Assembly: GCF_029027405.1 (NCBI RefSeq)
Contig: NZ_CP093396.1
Location: forward strand, 682,001-746,000
Direction of reading: 5' to 3'
Length of the DNA: 64,000 nt
DNA from: Sulfurimonas sp.
Lineage (GTDB): Bacteria; Campylobacterota; Campylobacteria; Campylobacterales; Sulfurimonadaceae
The notes beneath the pieces were generated by a model. That model worked only from the letters and a program-made list of their open reading frames with translations. It ran no database searches and was not told where the DNA came from. Made by a program: the position numbers and the translations under genes. This document shows, piece by piece, positions 26,515-36,669 of the stretch (within the stretch, counting starts at the first letter, position 1; each line of letters starts with the position of its first letter).

Positions 26515-28422
26515 ATGGGAGCAATTTACGACAAAATGTACAAAGAGTCACTGAAAGATCCTGAAAAATTCTGGGCAGAGGCAGCAACAAAAGTTCATTG
26601 GTATCATCAGTGGGATAAAGTATTGGATGTAGTAAACGGACATTATAGATGGTTTGTCGGTGGATGTATGAACACTTGTTACAATGCACTTGATTTACAT
26701 GTTGATCATGGAAGAGGTGACCAAGCGGCACTTATCTATGACTCTCCGGTAACGGACTCTAAACAAACTTATACATATACACAACTTCGTGATAGAGTAG
26801 CTAAAACTGCTGGTATCCTTGTAAATAAAGGTGTTGTAAAAGGCGATAGAGTTGTTATTTATATGCCGATGATTCCAGAAGCTGTTATAGCAATGCTTGC
26901 ATGTGCAAGAATTGGTGCTATTCACTCTGTTGTTTTTGGTGGTTTCGCTGCACATGAACTTGCAACTCGTATAGATGATGCAAAACCTAAGGTTATCATG
27001 AGTGCTAGCTGTGGTATAGAGATAAGTCGTGTTATTCACTATAAACCTCTATTAGATGAAGCTATTAAAAGAGCAACTCACAAACCTACATGTTGTATTA
27101 TTCATCAAAGACCTCAAGAAAGAGCAAATATGCTTCCTTGGAGAGATGTTGATTGGGCTGAGGAAGAAGAAAAAACAGCAGCAGTTGATTGTGTTCCTTT
27201 AGATGCTATTGACCCTCTTTATATTCTTTATACATCAGGAACTACTGGTAAACCAAAAGGTGTTATTAGAAGTAATGGTGGACATGCAGTTGCTATGAAA
27301 TGGTCTATGGATAATGTATATGATGCAAAGCCAGGCGATGTTTTCTGGGCAGCAAGTGATGTTGGCTGGGTTGTTGGACACTCTTATATCGTTTACGCTC
27401 CACTTATGAATGGTTGTACAACTATTGTTTATGAAGGTAAACCTGTTAGAACACCAAATCCAGGAGCATTCTGGAGAGTTTGTGAAGAGCATAAAGTAAA
27501 TATACTTTTCTCAGCACCAACTGCTTTTAGAGCTATTAGAAAAGAAGACCCAAAAGGCGAATGGGTTAAAAAATATGACCTTAGTAGCGTAAAAGGTCTT
27601 TTTGTAGCTGGTGAGAGATGTGATTCTCCTACTTTAGAGTGGATGAAAGAAGTAACTGGAAAAGAAGTAACTGATCACTGGTGGCAAACTGAAACTGGTT
27701 GGGCAATTGCAGCAAATCCAATGGGATTAGATCCTATGAAAGTAAAATCAGGAAGTCCTACAAAACCAATGCCAGGCTTTAATCTTCAAGCACTAGATGC
27801 AGATGGTAAGCAATGCAAACCAGGTGTATTAGGAAATCTTGTACTTAAATTACCACTACCACCAAGTTGTCTTATGGGAGTTTGGGAAGATGATGCAAGA
27901 TATAAGCGTTCATACTTAGACTTTTACCCAGGATATTATTTAACTGGAGATTCTGGATATATCGATAAAGATGGATATGTTTGGGTTATGGGTCGTATGG
28001 ATGGTGTAATTAATGTTGCTGGACATAGACTCTCAACTGGTGAGATGGAAGAAATTGTTGCAAAGCATCCTGATGTAGCAGAGTGTGCTGTAATCGGTGT
28101 AGATGATGCATTAAAAGGTGAAGTTCCTATGGGCTTTGCAGTTCTAAAAGAAGGTATTGAAAGAGATAATCAATCTTTATGTGAAGGAATTGTTCAACTT
28201 GTTCGTGATGAAATTGGAGCAGTTGCAAGCTTTAGAATTGTAACTATTGTAGATAGACTACCAAAAACTAGAAGTGGAAAGATTCTTCGTGGAACTATGC
28301 GAAGTATGGCAGATGGAAAAGAGTGGAATATGCCTTCAACTATTGAAGATGAAACAGTATTACCAGAAATACAAGCAGCTATTACAGCTCTTGGATACCC
28401 AAAAAAGAAGGAAGAAGCATGA
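26515..28422 (+). CDS. prpE: Propionyl-CoA synthetase
   Basis: AMP-forming acyl-CoA synthetase that activates propionate to propionyl-CoA. It has 635 residues, standard for PrpE. ATP-binding motif [20 protein letters not shown] matches PrpE more closely than acetyl-CoA synthetase. Further motifs are [10 protein letters not shown], the hinge/ATP motif [20 protein letters not shown] and the C-terminal catalytic lysine region [15 protein letters not shown], whose second lysine is acetylated in known members. It is the first gene of the operon and its stop overlaps the prpB start (ATGA). Acetyl-CoA synthetase is the main alternative, but the operon context makes PrpE clear. Confidence 0.94.
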   Translation: MGAIYDKMYKESLKDPEKFWAEAATKVHWYHQWDKVLDVVNGHYRWFVGGCMNTCYNALDLHVDHGRGDQAALIYDSPVTDSKQTYTYTQLRDRVAKTAGILVNKGVVKGDRVVIYMPMIPEAVIAMLACARIGAIHSVVFGGFAAHELATRIDDAKPKVIMSASCGIEISRVIHYKPLLDEAIKRATHKPTCCIIHQRPQERANMLPWRDVDWAEEEEKTAAVDCVPLDAIDPLYILYTSGTTGKPKGVIRSNGGHAVAMKWSMDNVYDAKPGDVFWAASDVGWVVGHSYIVYAPLMNGCTTIVYEGKPVRTPNPGAFWRVCEEHKVNILFSAPTAFRAIRKEDPKGEWVKKYDLSSVKGLFVAGERCDSPTLEWMKEVTGKEVTDHWWQTETGWAIAANPMGLDPMKVKSGSPTKPMPGFNLQALDADGKQCKPGVLGNLVLKLPLPPSCLMGVWEDDARYKRSYLDFYPGYYLTGDSGYIDKDGYVWVMGRMDGVINVAGHRLSTGEMEEIVAKHPDVAECAVIGVDDALKGEVPMGFAVLKEGIERDNQSLCEGIVQLVRDEIGAVASFRIVTIVDRLPKTRSGKILRGTMRSMADGKEWNMPSTIEDETVLPEIQAAITALGYPKKKEEA

Positions 28423-29291
28423 GTGCAGGAAAAAAATTTAGAGAAGCGTTAAAAGATCAGAGTCCATTACAAATATTAGGTGTAATCAATGCATATAGTG
28501 CTATTCAAGCAGAACGTGCTGGAGCAAAAGCTTTATATCTTTCAGGTGCTGGTGTTGCTAATGCTAGTTATGGTTTACCAGATCTTGGTATGACAATGTT
28601 AGAAGATGTATGTATTGATATTAGAAGAATCACAGGTAGATGTGATGTGCCATTATTAGTAGATGCAGATACAGGTTGGGGTGGAGCATTTAACATAGCT
28701 AGAACAGTAAGAGAGATGACAAAAGCGGGTGCTGCTGGATGTCATATTGAAGATCAAGTTGCTCAAAAAAGATGTGGACATAGACCTAATAAAGAACTAG
28801 TTAGCATTGAAGAGATGAGTGACCGTATTAGAGCAGCAGTAGATGGAAAAACTGATCCTGATTTCGTAATCATGGCTAGAACAGATGCTCACGCAAGTGA
28901 AGGTCAAGAAGAAGCTCTTAAGCGTGCTCAAGCTTATGTAGATGCTGGTGCAGATATGATTTTTGCTGAAGCTATTCATACACTTAAAGAGTATGAAGAT
29001 TTTACAAATGTTATCAAAGTTCCAGTTTTAGCAAATATTACAGAATTTGGTGCAACTCCTATGTTTACAGTTGAAGAATTAGCAAGTGTTGGTATAAGTA
29101 TGGTTCTTTACCCACTTTCAGGTTTTAGAGCTATGAATAAAGCAGCACTAACTGTTTTTGAAGCTATCTTAAATAAAGGTACTCAAAGCTCTACTGTAGA
29201 AATTATGCAAACAAGAATGGAACTTTATGATATGTTAGGTTACCATGCATATGAAGATAAACTAGACGCACTTTTTTCAAAAAGTAAATAA
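28419..29291 (+). CDS. prpB: Methylisocitrate lyase
   Basis: Cleaves 2-methylisocitrate to pyruvate and succinate, the last step of the 2-methylcitrate cycle. It has 290 residues, typical. Family features: [20 protein letters not shown], metal-binding DADTGWGG, the isocitrate lyase signature KRCGHRP with the catalytic cysteine, and [11 protein letters not shown]. The start overlaps the prpE stop as ATGA, so translation is probably coupled. The next gene, prpC, starts 27 nt downstream after an AAAGGA ribosome binding site. Confidence 0.96.
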   Translation: MSAGKKFREALKDQSPLQILGVINAYSAIQAERAGAKALYLSGAGVANASYGLPDLGMTMLEDVCIDIRRITGRCDVPLLVDADTGWGGAFNIARTVREMTKAGAAGCHIEDQVAQKRCGHRPNKELVSIEEMSDRIRAAVDGKTDPDFVIMARTDAHASEGQEEALKRAQAYVDAGADMIFAEAIHTLKEYEDFTNVIKVPVLANITEFGATPMFTVEELASVGISMVLYPLSGFRAMNKAALTVFEAILNKGTQSSTVEIMQTRMELYDMLGYHAYEDKLDALFSKSK

Positions 29292-29318
29292 ACAATTATA
29301 AATAATAAAGGATAAATT

Positions 29319-30464
29319 ATGAGTACTACTACAGGATTTAAACCTAAAAAGTCTGTTGCCTTATCGGGCACAGCAGCAGGTAACACTGCTATATGTACAG
29401 TTGGTATAACAGGAAATGATTTACATTACCGTGGATATGATATCTTAGAGTTTGCTACAAAAGCAGAATTTGAAGAGATTGCATACCTAATCGTTCATGA
29501 AAAACTACCAAATAAAGCAGAGCTTAGTGCATATAAAACAAAACTAAAATCAATGCGTAATATACCAGCTGCTGTTAAAGTAGTTTTAGAGCAATTGCCT
29601 AAAGATACACATCCTATGGATGTAATGAGAACAGGTTGTTCAGCTCTTGGATGCATCGAACCAGAAGACAAAGCACATCCAAAAGATGAAGCGCAAGATA
29701 TCGTTGATAGACTTATGGCATCATTTGGATCTATTTTATTATATTGGTATCACTATACTCATAACAATAAGAAAATTGAACTTGAAACTGATGATGATAC
29801 GATTGCAGCTCACTTTTTACATTTACTACACGGCGAAGCTCCAAAAGAATCTTGGGTAAGAGCTATGCATATATCTTTAATCCTTTATGCTGAGCATGAG
29901 TTTAACGCATCTACATTTGCTGCAAGAGTAATTGCTGGAACAAACTCTGATATGTTTTCTGCAATCACAGGTGGAATAGGGGCTTTAAGAGGTCCAAAGC
30001 ATGGTGGTGCTAACGAAGAAGCATTTAGAATTCAACAAAGATATAGCTCTCCTGACGCGGCAGAAGCAGATATCAAAGAAAGAATGGCTAGAAAAGAAAT
30101 CGTTATTGGTTTTGGGCATCCTGTATATACTACAAGTGATCCAAGAAATGTTGTTATTAAAAAAGTTGCAGAGGAACTTTCAACTGAAAATAATGACACT
30201 CTAATGTACGATGTTGCTTCAAGATTAGAAGAAGTAATGTGGGATGCTAAAAAAATGTTTCCAAATCTTGACTGGTTCTCTGCTGTTTCTTATAATCAAA
30301 TGGGAGTTCCAACTGATATGTTTACTCCATTATTTATTATTGCTAGAACTTCAGGATGGGGAGCTCATGTAATTGAGCAAAGAGAAGATGGGAAAATCAT
30401 TAGACCTTCAGCTCAATATGTTGGTGATGAAAATCTTACTTTTGTTCCATTAAGTGAGAGATAA
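29319..30464 (+). CDS. prpC: 2-methylcitrate synthase
   Basis: Condenses propionyl-CoA with oxaloacetate to 2-methylcitrate. It has 381 residues, the length of PrpC and of short citrate synthases. Catalytic regions are visible: [12 protein letters not shown] near the N-terminus, [14 protein letters not shown] with the first catalytic histidine, [14 protein letters not shown] with the second, and the end [18 protein letters not shown], close to known PrpC C-termini. Position in a prp operon separates it from housekeeping citrate synthase. It is followed after 2 nt by acnD. Confidence 0.95.
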   Translation: MSTTTGFKPKKSVALSGTAAGNTAICTVGITGNDLHYRGYDILEFATKAEFEEIAYLIVHEKLPNKAELSAYKTKLKSMRNIPAAVKVVLEQLPKDTHPMDVMRTGCSALGCIEPEDKAHPKDEAQDIVDRLMASFGSILLYWYHYTHNNKKIELETDDDTIAAHFLHLLHGEAPKESWVRAMHISLILYAEHEFNASTFAARVIAGTNSDMFSAITGGIGALRGPKHGGANEEAFRIQQRYSSPDAAEADIKERMARKEIVIGFGHPVYTTSDPRNVVIKKVAEELSTENNDTLMYDVASRLEEVMWDAKKMFPNLDWFSAVSYNQMGVPTDMFTPLFIIARTSGWGAHVIEQREDGKIIRPSAQYVGDENLTFVPLSER

Positions 30465-30466
30465 TT

Positions 30467-33067
30467 ATGACAAATGATAAGTATCTAAAAAAATTAGAAG
30501 GATTTGACACTAGCTTTTACGATGTAAAAGCTGCTGTTGAAGATATACAAGCTGGTTCTTTTGAAAAAATGAACTATACTTCAAGAGTATTAGCTGAAAA
30601 CCTTTTGCGAAAATGTCCAAGTGAAGATTTAAAAGATTCACTAGTACAACTTATTGAAAAAAGAACTGATAAAGATTTTCCTTGGTATCCATCAAGAGTT
30701 GTAACTCATGATATCTTAGGGCTTACAGCATTAGTTGATTTAGCTGGTTTAAGAGAAGCGATTGCAGATCAAGGTGGAGACCCTAAAAAAGTTAATCCTG
30801 TAGTTCCTACTCAACTTATTGTTGACCACTCTTTAGCAGTTGAGTGTGGTGGATTTGATCCAGATGCATTTCAAAATAATAGAGATATAGAAGATAGAAG
30901 AAATGCAGATAGATTTCACTTTATTAACTGGACTAAAATAGCGTTTGATAATGTAGATGTTATTCCTCCAGGCAATGGTATTATGCATCAAATTAACTTA
31001 GAAAAAATGTCACCAGTTATTCATAATGTTGATGGAATTGCAAGTCCTGATACATTAGTTGGAACTGATTCTCATACTCCTCATGTTGACGCACTTGGTG
31101 TTTTAGCTATTGGTGTTGGTGGATTGGAAGCTGAAAATGTTATGTTAGGAAACCCTTCTTTTATGAGAGTTCCTGATATTATCGGTGTTAATATTGTTGG
31201 GCAAAGAGCTGAAGGAATTACTGCAACTGATATTGCACTTACATTAACTTCATTTTTAAGAGAAAGTAATGTTATATCTGCATATTTAGAGTTTTACGGT
31301 ACGGGTTTAGAGTTCTTAAACTTAGGAGATCGTGCAACTATTTCTAATATGACTCCTGAATATGGTGCATCTGCTGCTATGTTTGGTATTGATGAGCAAA
31401 CTTTAGATTATTTAACATTAACAGGTAGAGAATCTTCTCAAGTGAAACTTGTAGAAGCTTATGCAAAAGCAAATGGTTTATGGACAACTTCTTTATCTAA
31501 AGCTACATACCAAAGAGAATTAACATTTGATTTGTCAGAAGTTACAAGAAGTTTAGCAGGTCCTTCTAAACCCCATAAATTAGTACCAACTTCAACTCTA
31601 AAAGCTGAAGGAATTACTGATAGTAGTGTAGAGATTACAGAAGATCAGATTCCAGATGGTGCAATTTTGATTGCTGCTATTACATCATGTACAAATACTT
31701 CAAATCCTAGAAATGTTATTGCAGCTGGTTTATTGGCTAAAAAAGCAAATGAATTAGGATTGAAAAGAAAACCATGGGTTAAAACATCTTTAGCTCCAGG
31801 TTCTAAAATAGTTGAAGAGTATTTAAAAGATGCAAATTTACTTACTGAACTTGAACAATTAGGCTTTGGTATTGTAGGTTTTGCTTGTACAACCTGTAAC
31901 GGTATGTCAGGAGCCTTAGACCCAGTTATTCAAAAAGAAGTTGTTGATAACGATATTTATTCTACTGCTGTACTTTCTGGAAACAGAAACTTTGATGGAA
32001 GAATTCACCCATATGTAAAAGAAGCATTTTTAGCATCTCCACCGTTAGTTGTAGCTTATGCATTAGCGGGTTCTATAAGATTTGATATTGAAAAAGATTC
32101 TTTAGGTACAGATAAAAATGGTAATCCTATTACACTAAAAGATTTATGGCCAAGCGATGAAGAAATAAATGCAGTTGAAAAAGCATCAGTTAGACCTGAA
32201 ATGTTTGAAGCTATTTATGAACCGATGTTTGCAAAAAGTATTATGGAAGGTGTTGAAATTTCACCTTTTTATGAGTGGAACAGAAAAAGTACATATATCA
32301 ACAAACCTCCTTATTGGGAAGATGAATTTATGGGTAAACCTGCTCTTAAAAACATGTTACCACTAGGTGTATTCCCTGATAATATTACAACGGATCACTT
32401 ATCACCTTCAAATGCAATTTTGCCTACAAGTGCTGCTGGTGAGTATTGTCTTGAAATGGGTCTTCCTATAAATGATTTAAACTCTTATGCAACGCATCGG
32501 GGGGATCACTATACTGCTCAAAGAGCAACATTAGCAAATCCAAAACTATTTAATGAAATGGTTAAAGATGCAAATGGTGAAACTAAACAAGGTTCATTAA
32601 CTACAATCATGCCAGAAGGTAAAGAATCTAGAATGTGGGAAGCTATTGAAATTTATATGGAAAGAAAACAGCCATTAATTATTATTGCAGGGACTAACTA
32701 TGGTCAAGGGTCTTCAAGAGACTGGGCTGCTAAAGGTGTTAGACTTGCTGGTGTTGAAGTTTTAATTGCTGAATCAATTGAAAGAATTCATAGAACAAAT
32801 CTTGTTGGTATGGGTGTTCTTCCATTACAATTTAAAGATGGAGATACTAGAAAAACTTACTCTATAGTAGGGACTGAGTCTTATGAAATCTCTGGTGAGA
32901 TTGAGGCAAGAGGAAGCCTGACAGTTATCATGACAAGAGCAAATGGTGAAGTTGTAAATATTCCTGTTACTTGTAGACTTGATACTTCTGCTGAAGTTGA
33001 AGTATATAATGCTGGTGGTATTTTACAGAAATTTGCTAAAGACTTTGTTGCTGCTGGTAAAAAATAA
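30467..33067 (+). CDS. acnD: 2-methylcitrate dehydratase, Fe/S-dependent (AcnD)
   Basis: Aconitase-family enzyme that dehydrates 2-methylcitrate to 2-methyl-aconitate in bacteria that use AcnD-PrpF instead of PrpD. It has 866 residues, typical for AcnD. The [4Fe-4S] cysteines are in ITSCTNTSNPRNVIAAG and GFACTTCNGMSGALDP. Substrate-binding and swivel-domain motifs include TDSHTPHVDALGVLAIGVGG, NITTDHLSPSNAILP and the aconitase signature IIAGTNYGQGSSRDWAAKG. It overlaps prpF by one base (TAATG), which links the pair closely: PrpF is needed to turn the AcnD product into a usable isomer. No prpD is present in the operon. Confidence 0.96.
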   Translation: MTNDKYLKKLEGFDTSFYDVKAAVEDIQAGSFEKMNYTSRVLAENLLRKCPSEDLKDSLVQLIEKRTDKDFPWYPSRVVTHDILGLTALVDLAGLREAIADQGGDPKKVNPVVPTQLIVDHSLAVECGGFDPDAFQNNRDIEDRRNADRFHFINWTKIAFDNVDVIPPGNGIMHQINLEKMSPVIHNVDGIASPDTLVGTDSHTPHVDALGVLAIGVGGLEAENVMLGNPSFMRVPDIIGVNIVGQRAEGITATDIALTLTSFLRESNVISAYLEFYGTGLEFLNLGDRATISNMTPEYGASAAMFGIDEQTLDYLTLTGRESSQVKLVEAYAKANGLWTTSLSKATYQRELTFDLSEVTRSLAGPSKPHKLVPTSTLKAEGITDSSVEITEDQIPDGAILIAAITSCTNTSNPRNVIAAGLLAKKANELGLKRKPWVKTSLAPGSKIVEEYLKDANLLTELEQLGFGIVGFACTTCNGMSGALDPVIQKEVVDNDIYSTAVLSGNRNFDGRIHPYVKEAFLASPPLVVAYALAGSIRFDIEKDSLGTDKNGNPITLKDLWPSDEEINAVEKASVRPEMFEAIYEPMFAKSIMEGVEISPFYEWNRKSTYINKPPYWEDEFMGKPALKNMLPLGVFPDNITTDHLSPSNAILPTSAAGEYCLEMGLPINDLNSYATHRGDHYTAQRATLANPKLFNEMVKDANGETKQGSLTTIMPEGKESRMWEAIEIYMERKQPLIIIAGTNYGQGSSRDWAAKGVRLAGVEVLIAESIERIHRTNLVGMGVLPLQFKDGDTRKTYSIVGTESYEISGEIEARGSLTVIMTRANGEVVNIPVTCRLDTSAEVEVYNAGGILQKFAKDFVAAGKK

Positions 33068-34245
33068 TGTATAAACCACAAATAAAAGTTCCTGCCACAT
33101 ATATGCGTGGTGGGACTAGTAAAGGAACTTTTTTCAATCTTGTGGATATCCCTAAAGAGATTTGGGAAGACCAAGAAAAAAAAGATAAATTTCTTCTAAG
33201 AGTTGTGGGAAGTCCAGACCCATATAAAAAACAAATTGATGGTATGGGTGGAGCAACTTCTAGTACTAGTAAAACTGTCATAGTTGATAAAAGTAAAAGA
33301 GATGATCATGATGTAGATTATTATTTTGGTCAAGTGGCAATAGATAAGCCATTTGTTGACTGGAGTGGAAACTGCGGAAACCTTACTGGTGCAGTTGGAT
33401 CATTTGCTATAAAAAGTGGTTTAGTAGATGCATCTAAGCTAGTTGAAAATGGAATTGTTGAGGTTCGTATTTGGCAAACACAGATTAAAAAAACTATTAT
33501 CGCTTATGTACCTATGGCAAATGGTGTTGTAAAAGAGATGGGTGACTTTATTCTTGATGGGGTATCATTTCCCGCAGAAGAGGTAAAAGTTGAGTTTGTA
33601 GCTCCTGTAGATGCTGATGAGAAACTATTTCCAACAGGTAATTTAGTTGATGATTTAGAAGTACCAGGAGTTGGAACTTTTAAAGCAACAATGATATCAG
33701 CAGGAATTCCTACTATCTTTTTAAATGCTGATGAGATTGGATACAAAGGAACTGAGCTTCAAGGAGACATAAACTCTGATGAGGAAGCCTTAGCAAGGTT
33801 TGAGACTATTAGAGCTTATGGTGCTATTAAGATGGGACTAATAACAGATATAAAAGAGGCAGAGACTAGACAACATACTCCTAAAATTGCTTTTGTTTCA
33901 AAACCCCAAAGTTATAATTCATCAAGTGGTAAAGAAATTACTACTGATATGATTGAGTTAAATGTCCGTGCTTTATCTATGGGTTTACTTCATCATGCAA
34001 TGATGGGAACTGCATCTGTGGCTATTGGTGTTGCTGCTTGTGTACCTGGAACTTTAGTGAGTTTAGCTGCTGGTAATGGACAACGAGATAGTGTTACTTT
34101 TGGACATCCCTCAGGCACTTTAAAAGTAGGTGCAGTCATAAATAAAATTGATGAAAAATTTGAAATTGAAAAAGTAAGCATGAGTAGAAGTGCAAGAATA
34201 ATTATGGAAGGTAATGTTCATGTTCCAGCGGATACGATGAACTAA
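33067..34245 (+). CDS. prpF: 2-methylaconitate isomerase PrpF
   Basis: Isomerises the trans-2-methylaconitate made by AcnD to the cis form, which housekeeping aconitase can hydrate. It has 392 residues, as usual. N-terminal motif PATYMRGGTSKGTFF and DGMGGATSSTSKTVIV are family hallmarks; DWSGNCGNLTGAVGSFAI contains a conserved active-site cysteine region. The gene is the last of the prp operon and overlaps the acnD stop by one base. An AT-rich 79-base gap follows with a new promoter, and no strong terminator hairpin is visible. Confidence 0.96.
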   Translation: MYKPQIKVPATYMRGGTSKGTFFNLVDIPKEIWEDQEKKDKFLLRVVGSPDPYKKQIDGMGGATSSTSKTVIVDKSKRDDHDVDYYFGQVAIDKPFVDWSGNCGNLTGAVGSFAIKSGLVDASKLVENGIVEVRIWQTQIKKTIIAYVPMANGVVKEMGDFILDGVSFPAEEVKVEFVAPVDADEKLFPTGNLVDDLEVPGVGTFKATMISAGIPTIFLNADEIGYKGTELQGDINSDEEALARFETIRAYGAIKMGLITDIKEAETRQHTPKIAFVSKPQSYNSSSGKEITTDMIELNVRALSMGLLHHAMMGTASVAIGVAACVPGTLVSLAAGNGQRDSVTFGHPSGTLKVGAVINKIDEKFEIEKVSMSRSARIIMEGNVHVPADTMN

Positions 34246-34295
34246 ACAACTACTCTTGCTTTTGTTTGATTTTCTTAGAATTTTTGTGCTAAAAT

Positions 34296-34301
34296 TATAA
34301 T
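34296..34301 (+). promoter_or_regulatory. -10 box upstream of two small genes
   Basis: TATAAT after the T-rich stretch TTTTTGTGCTAAAAT (34281-34295) has the Campylobacterota sigma-70 form. It lies 24 nt before the start at 34325, with TAGGAA as the ribosome binding site. It falls after the prpF stop, so the two small genes probably have their own promoter. Confidence 0.5.
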
Positions 34302-34324
34302 TATAAAAATAGTTAGGAATTTTC

Positions 34325-34552
34325 ATGGATAATCAAACAAATTTAAAAAAACTAAGCCAAAAAGTAACAGATATTTTACGAAACTATAACTCATTAAAAG
34401 AAGAAAATCAGCTAATGAGAAATGAGCTTATAACACTCAAAGCAGAAAATGAAGTTAAAAATACTCAGATACAAAATCTAAGAGATGAAACTCTTATGAA
34501 AGATTTAGAAATCGAAGAAATAGTTGAACAAATAGAAAGTATGTTAGGCTAA
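34325..34552 (+). CDS. Small coiled-coil protein
   Basis: A 75-residue protein predicted to be one continuous coiled coil, with heptad-like Leu spacing (LKKLSQKVTDILRNYNSLKE, then ENQLMRNELITLKAENE). No cysteine, signal peptide or membrane helix. Size and form resemble ZapB-type division accessory proteins or SlyX-like proteins, but sequence alone does not establish either. It is followed 5 nt later by another short gene that has a weak ZapA-like N-terminus, so a paired role in cell division is possible. Real coding is supported by promoter, ribosome binding site and the tight pairing. Confidence 0.65.
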   Translation: MDNQTNLKKLSQKVTDILRNYNSLKEENQLMRNELITLKAENEVKNTQIQNLRDETLMKDLEIEEIVEQIESMLG

Positions 34553-34557
34553 AGCAA

Positions 34558-34773
34558 ATGAGTAAAAAGATAGTCTTACATGTGAATGGTCGTCGTTTTG
34601 ATGTTGATGTTGAAGATGATTTTGCACCGTTTTTAGAAGAAGAAATGTCAAAAGATTTTAATGTAGATGGAAATAACGATTTAAAAAGAATGCTTCATGC
34701 GTATGTTAAAAAAACACATGAACTTTTCATTCAAGAAAAAGAAATACAAAGAATTTATACTAATATAAGTTAA
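34558..34773 (+). CDS. Small protein with ZapA-like N-terminus
   Basis: A 71-residue protein beginning KKIVLHVNGRRFDVDVEDDF, a short beta-hairpin pattern resembling the start of ZapA (which binds FtsZ). It continues with a helical segment (NDLKRMLHAYVKKTHELFIQ). It lacks the long C-terminal coiled coil of full ZapA; the separate coiled-coil gene just upstream could supply a partner. The similarity is weak and the call is tentative. It ends 38 nt before the tRNA-Arg gene, and the tRNA promoter lies in that gap. Confidence 0.6.
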   Translation: MSKKIVLHVNGRRFDVDVEDDFAPFLEEEMSKDFNVDGNNDLKRMLHAYVKKTHELFIQEKEIQRIYTNIS

Positions 34774-34779
34774 AAGTGA

Positions 34780-34785
34780 TATAAT
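34780..34785 (+). promoter_or_regulatory. -10 box of the tRNA operon
   Basis: TATAAT preceded by TGA lies 27 nt upstream of the tRNA-Arg 5' end. This fits a start near 34792 with a short leader before both tRNAs. Confidence 0.6.
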
Positions 34786-34811
34786 TTCGTTCTCTTAAAT
34801 AGAGACGGTGT

Positions 34812-34888
34812 GCGCTCGTAGCTCAGCTGGATAGAGCACTGGTTTGCGGTACCAGAGGTCACAGGTTCGACTCCTGTCGGGCGCACCA
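34812..34888 (+). tRNA. tRNA-Arg (anticodon GCG)
   Basis: A 77-nt cloverleaf with encoded CCA. The acceptor stem GCGCTCG pairs with CGGGCGC (one G-U). D stem GCTC/GAGC, anticodon stem CTGGT/ACCAG with loop TTGCGGT (anticodon GCG, reads CGC and CGU), and T stem ACAGG/CCTGT with loop TTCGACT. All arms pair well. Confidence 0.93.
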
Positions 34889-34906
34889 TTTATTAACTAC
34901 AAATAT

Positions 34907-34983
<77 letters not shown>

Positions 34984-35161
34984 AAATTAAACAAATTTAA
35001 CTACACCTTTAGAACCGCTAAACTCACCAATTTAAGCAGTGAGTGCAATTTACACCTAACCTTTTTTAAGCATTAAATAACTTGAAAAAAGACTTTAATG
35101 GAATTAATCTGTTCTTTTATCCTCAAGCCCACCCGCAAACAAAGTGTTACTGCTGTGACTT
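34984..35161. other. Intergenic region between tRNA-fMet and the effector remnant
   Basis: No gene is seen. ACTCAC (35022-35027) and GTGAGT (35039-35044) form a 6-bp inverted repeat with an 11-base spacer, followed at 35062 by six T. This might terminate the tRNA transcript but the T run is 18 bases away, so support is weak. This gap marks the border between conserved chromosomal genes and the type VI effector array. Confidence 0.4.
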
Positions 35162-35346
35162 CTTTGAGTTTTTTCTTTGTCTTTTTTGTTTCTCGTTTGA
35201 GTTTACGCTTCAAGTTCATCTATAAAGTTCATCCATAAAGTTTGCTACGCTATAGGCATAAGCATTGCGTTCTTTAATCCTGTCTAGTAAAGGTTTGTTA
35301 TGTGCATAAGTAGTATGAAAAGAACATTCTAACTCTTCATACAAAT
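35162..35346 (-). pseudogene. Internal fragment of a fourth VasX-like effector copy
   Basis: About 185 bases closely match the minus-strand effector genes (for example 40262-40438), covering the stretch that encodes FHTAYAHNKPLIDRIKERNA and NFMDELEV. It contains small insertions and duplicated words (the TCATC-ATAAAGTT stretch appears twice) that break the frame. The fragment stops exactly at the left end of an IS3 element; the adjoining effector sequence resumes at 36683. The downstream two thirds of the gene and its Sel1 partner are missing. Confidence 0.85.
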
Positions 35347-35359
35347 TATACTACCCCAA
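35347..35359. repeat. Left terminal inverted repeat of the IS3-family element
   Basis: TATACTACCCCAA, preceded by the target duplication AAT at 35344-35346. It does not begin with the TG common in IS3 ends, but the boundary is set by the flanking duplication and by comparison with the uninterrupted paralogue. Confidence 0.88.
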
Positions 35360-35434
35360 GAAAATCAAACAACTATTTCTAAAGTTTAATTCTTAAAAGA
35401 GTAAAATTAAACAATAAAAATAGAAGGTAATCTT

Positions 35435-36619
35435 ATGAGTCGAAAAAGAACAACATATACAGCAGAATTCAAGACAAAGTTAGTTTTAGAAGTTTTAAAA
35501 GAAGATAAGACACTAAATGAAATAGCAAGTGTAAATAATATCACACCAAAAAACTTACAAAATTGGAAGAAGATATTCTTGGAAAATGCAGAAGTTGCGA
35601 TGGAACCTGCAAAAGTAATTAAAGAGTACAAAGAAGAGAATGTAAGATTACAAGCTAAACTTGATGAATATGCAAAGGTTGTAGGTCAACTAACAGTAGA
35701 GAAGGACTGGGCGGTGGGAAAGTTAAGCAGCTTGGACTCTAGCTATAAAAAGGAGTTGATTGATAGAGATGAAAATAAGGCATTATCAGTTGTAAAACAA
35801 TGTAATCTTATTAACTATAACAGAAGTAATTTGTTCTATGCACCAATGGTAAATCTTGCTAAAAATGTAATTAAAAAACATATAGAAAAAGTATTTGAAG
35901 AGATACCAAGCTATGGCTATATGAAAGTGTATCATCAACTACTAGAGGATGGTTTTCGTGTCAGTCCCAACACAGTGCTGGCATACCGTAGAGAGTTAGG
36001 TTTACAGGCTGTTTTAGCTGTAAGACCACCAAATACAAGCTGGGCGGACAAGCAACATCATAAATACTCTTACAAAATAAGAGGATTAGATATCGTAAGA
36101 GCAAACCAAGTATGGTCAACAGATATAACCTATATTAAAATTAAAGGTGGTATGGTCTATATGGCTGCCATAATTGATTGGTATTCTAAAGCAATATTAT
36201 CTTGGCGAATATCCAACACAATGGATACAGATTTAGTCATAGGTGTACTAGATGAAGCACTCGCACTCTATGGTAAGCCTGAAATATTTAATACTGATCA
36301 AGGATCACAATATACAAGCTGTATCCACACTCAAACATTAAAAGATAATGACATAATTATCTCTATGGATGGCAAAGGTAGAGCAACAGATAATATTTGT
36401 ATTGAGAGGTTCTGGAGAAGTGCTAAAGTTGAAAAAATATACCTCAATGAATATGAGAGAGTATCAGTTCTCAAAAGTGATGTTAAGGATTATATAGAAT
36501 TTTATAATCACAGAAGATTTCATGAGACATTGAAATATAAAAAACCTATGAATGTTTATTATGATAGTTTAAAAATCAATGATGAGAATTACACTAAATC
36601 TAGTGAAAATGTAGCATAG
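35435..36619 (+). CDS. IS3-family transposase (single OrfAB reading frame)
   Basis: A 394-residue transposase. The N-terminal helix-turn-helix (YTAEFKTKLVLEVLKEDKTL, about 8-60) and leucine-zipper region correspond to OrfA. The integrase core corresponds to OrfB and has D (STDITYIKIK), D (NTDQGSQYTS) and E (NICIERFWRSAK) of the DDE catalytic triad. Most IS3 elements make the fusion by programmed frameshift from two frames, but here both parts are in one frame throughout. The gene appears intact, so the element may still be able to move. Ribosome binding site AGAAGGTAA lies at 35422-35430. Confidence 0.93.
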   Translation: MSRKRTTYTAEFKTKLVLEVLKEDKTLNEIASVNNITPKNLQNWKKIFLENAEVAMEPAKVIKEYKEENVRLQAKLDEYAKVVGQLTVEKDWAVGKLSSLDSSYKKELIDRDENKALSVVKQCNLINYNRSNLFYAPMVNLAKNVIKKHIEKVFEEIPSYGYMKVYHQLLEDGFRVSPNTVLAYRRELGLQAVLAVRPPNTSWADKQHHKYSYKIRGLDIVRANQVWSTDITYIKIKGGMVYMAAIIDWYSKAILSWRISNTMDTDLVIGVLDEALALYGKPEIFNTDQGSQYTSCIHTQTLKDNDIIISMDGKGRATDNICIERFWRSAKVEKIYLNEYERVSVLKSDVKDYIEFYNHRRFHETLKYKKPMNVYYDSLKINDENYTKSSENVA

Positions 36620-36669
36620 GGTAACAGGTATTTAGGGAATTAGATTTTTGAAAAAGTTGTCTTGACATA

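Noticed and set aside
26695..27492. Minus-strand frames inside prpE
   Set aside because: Shadow frames opposite a highly conserved gene; no ribosome binding sites or recognisable products.
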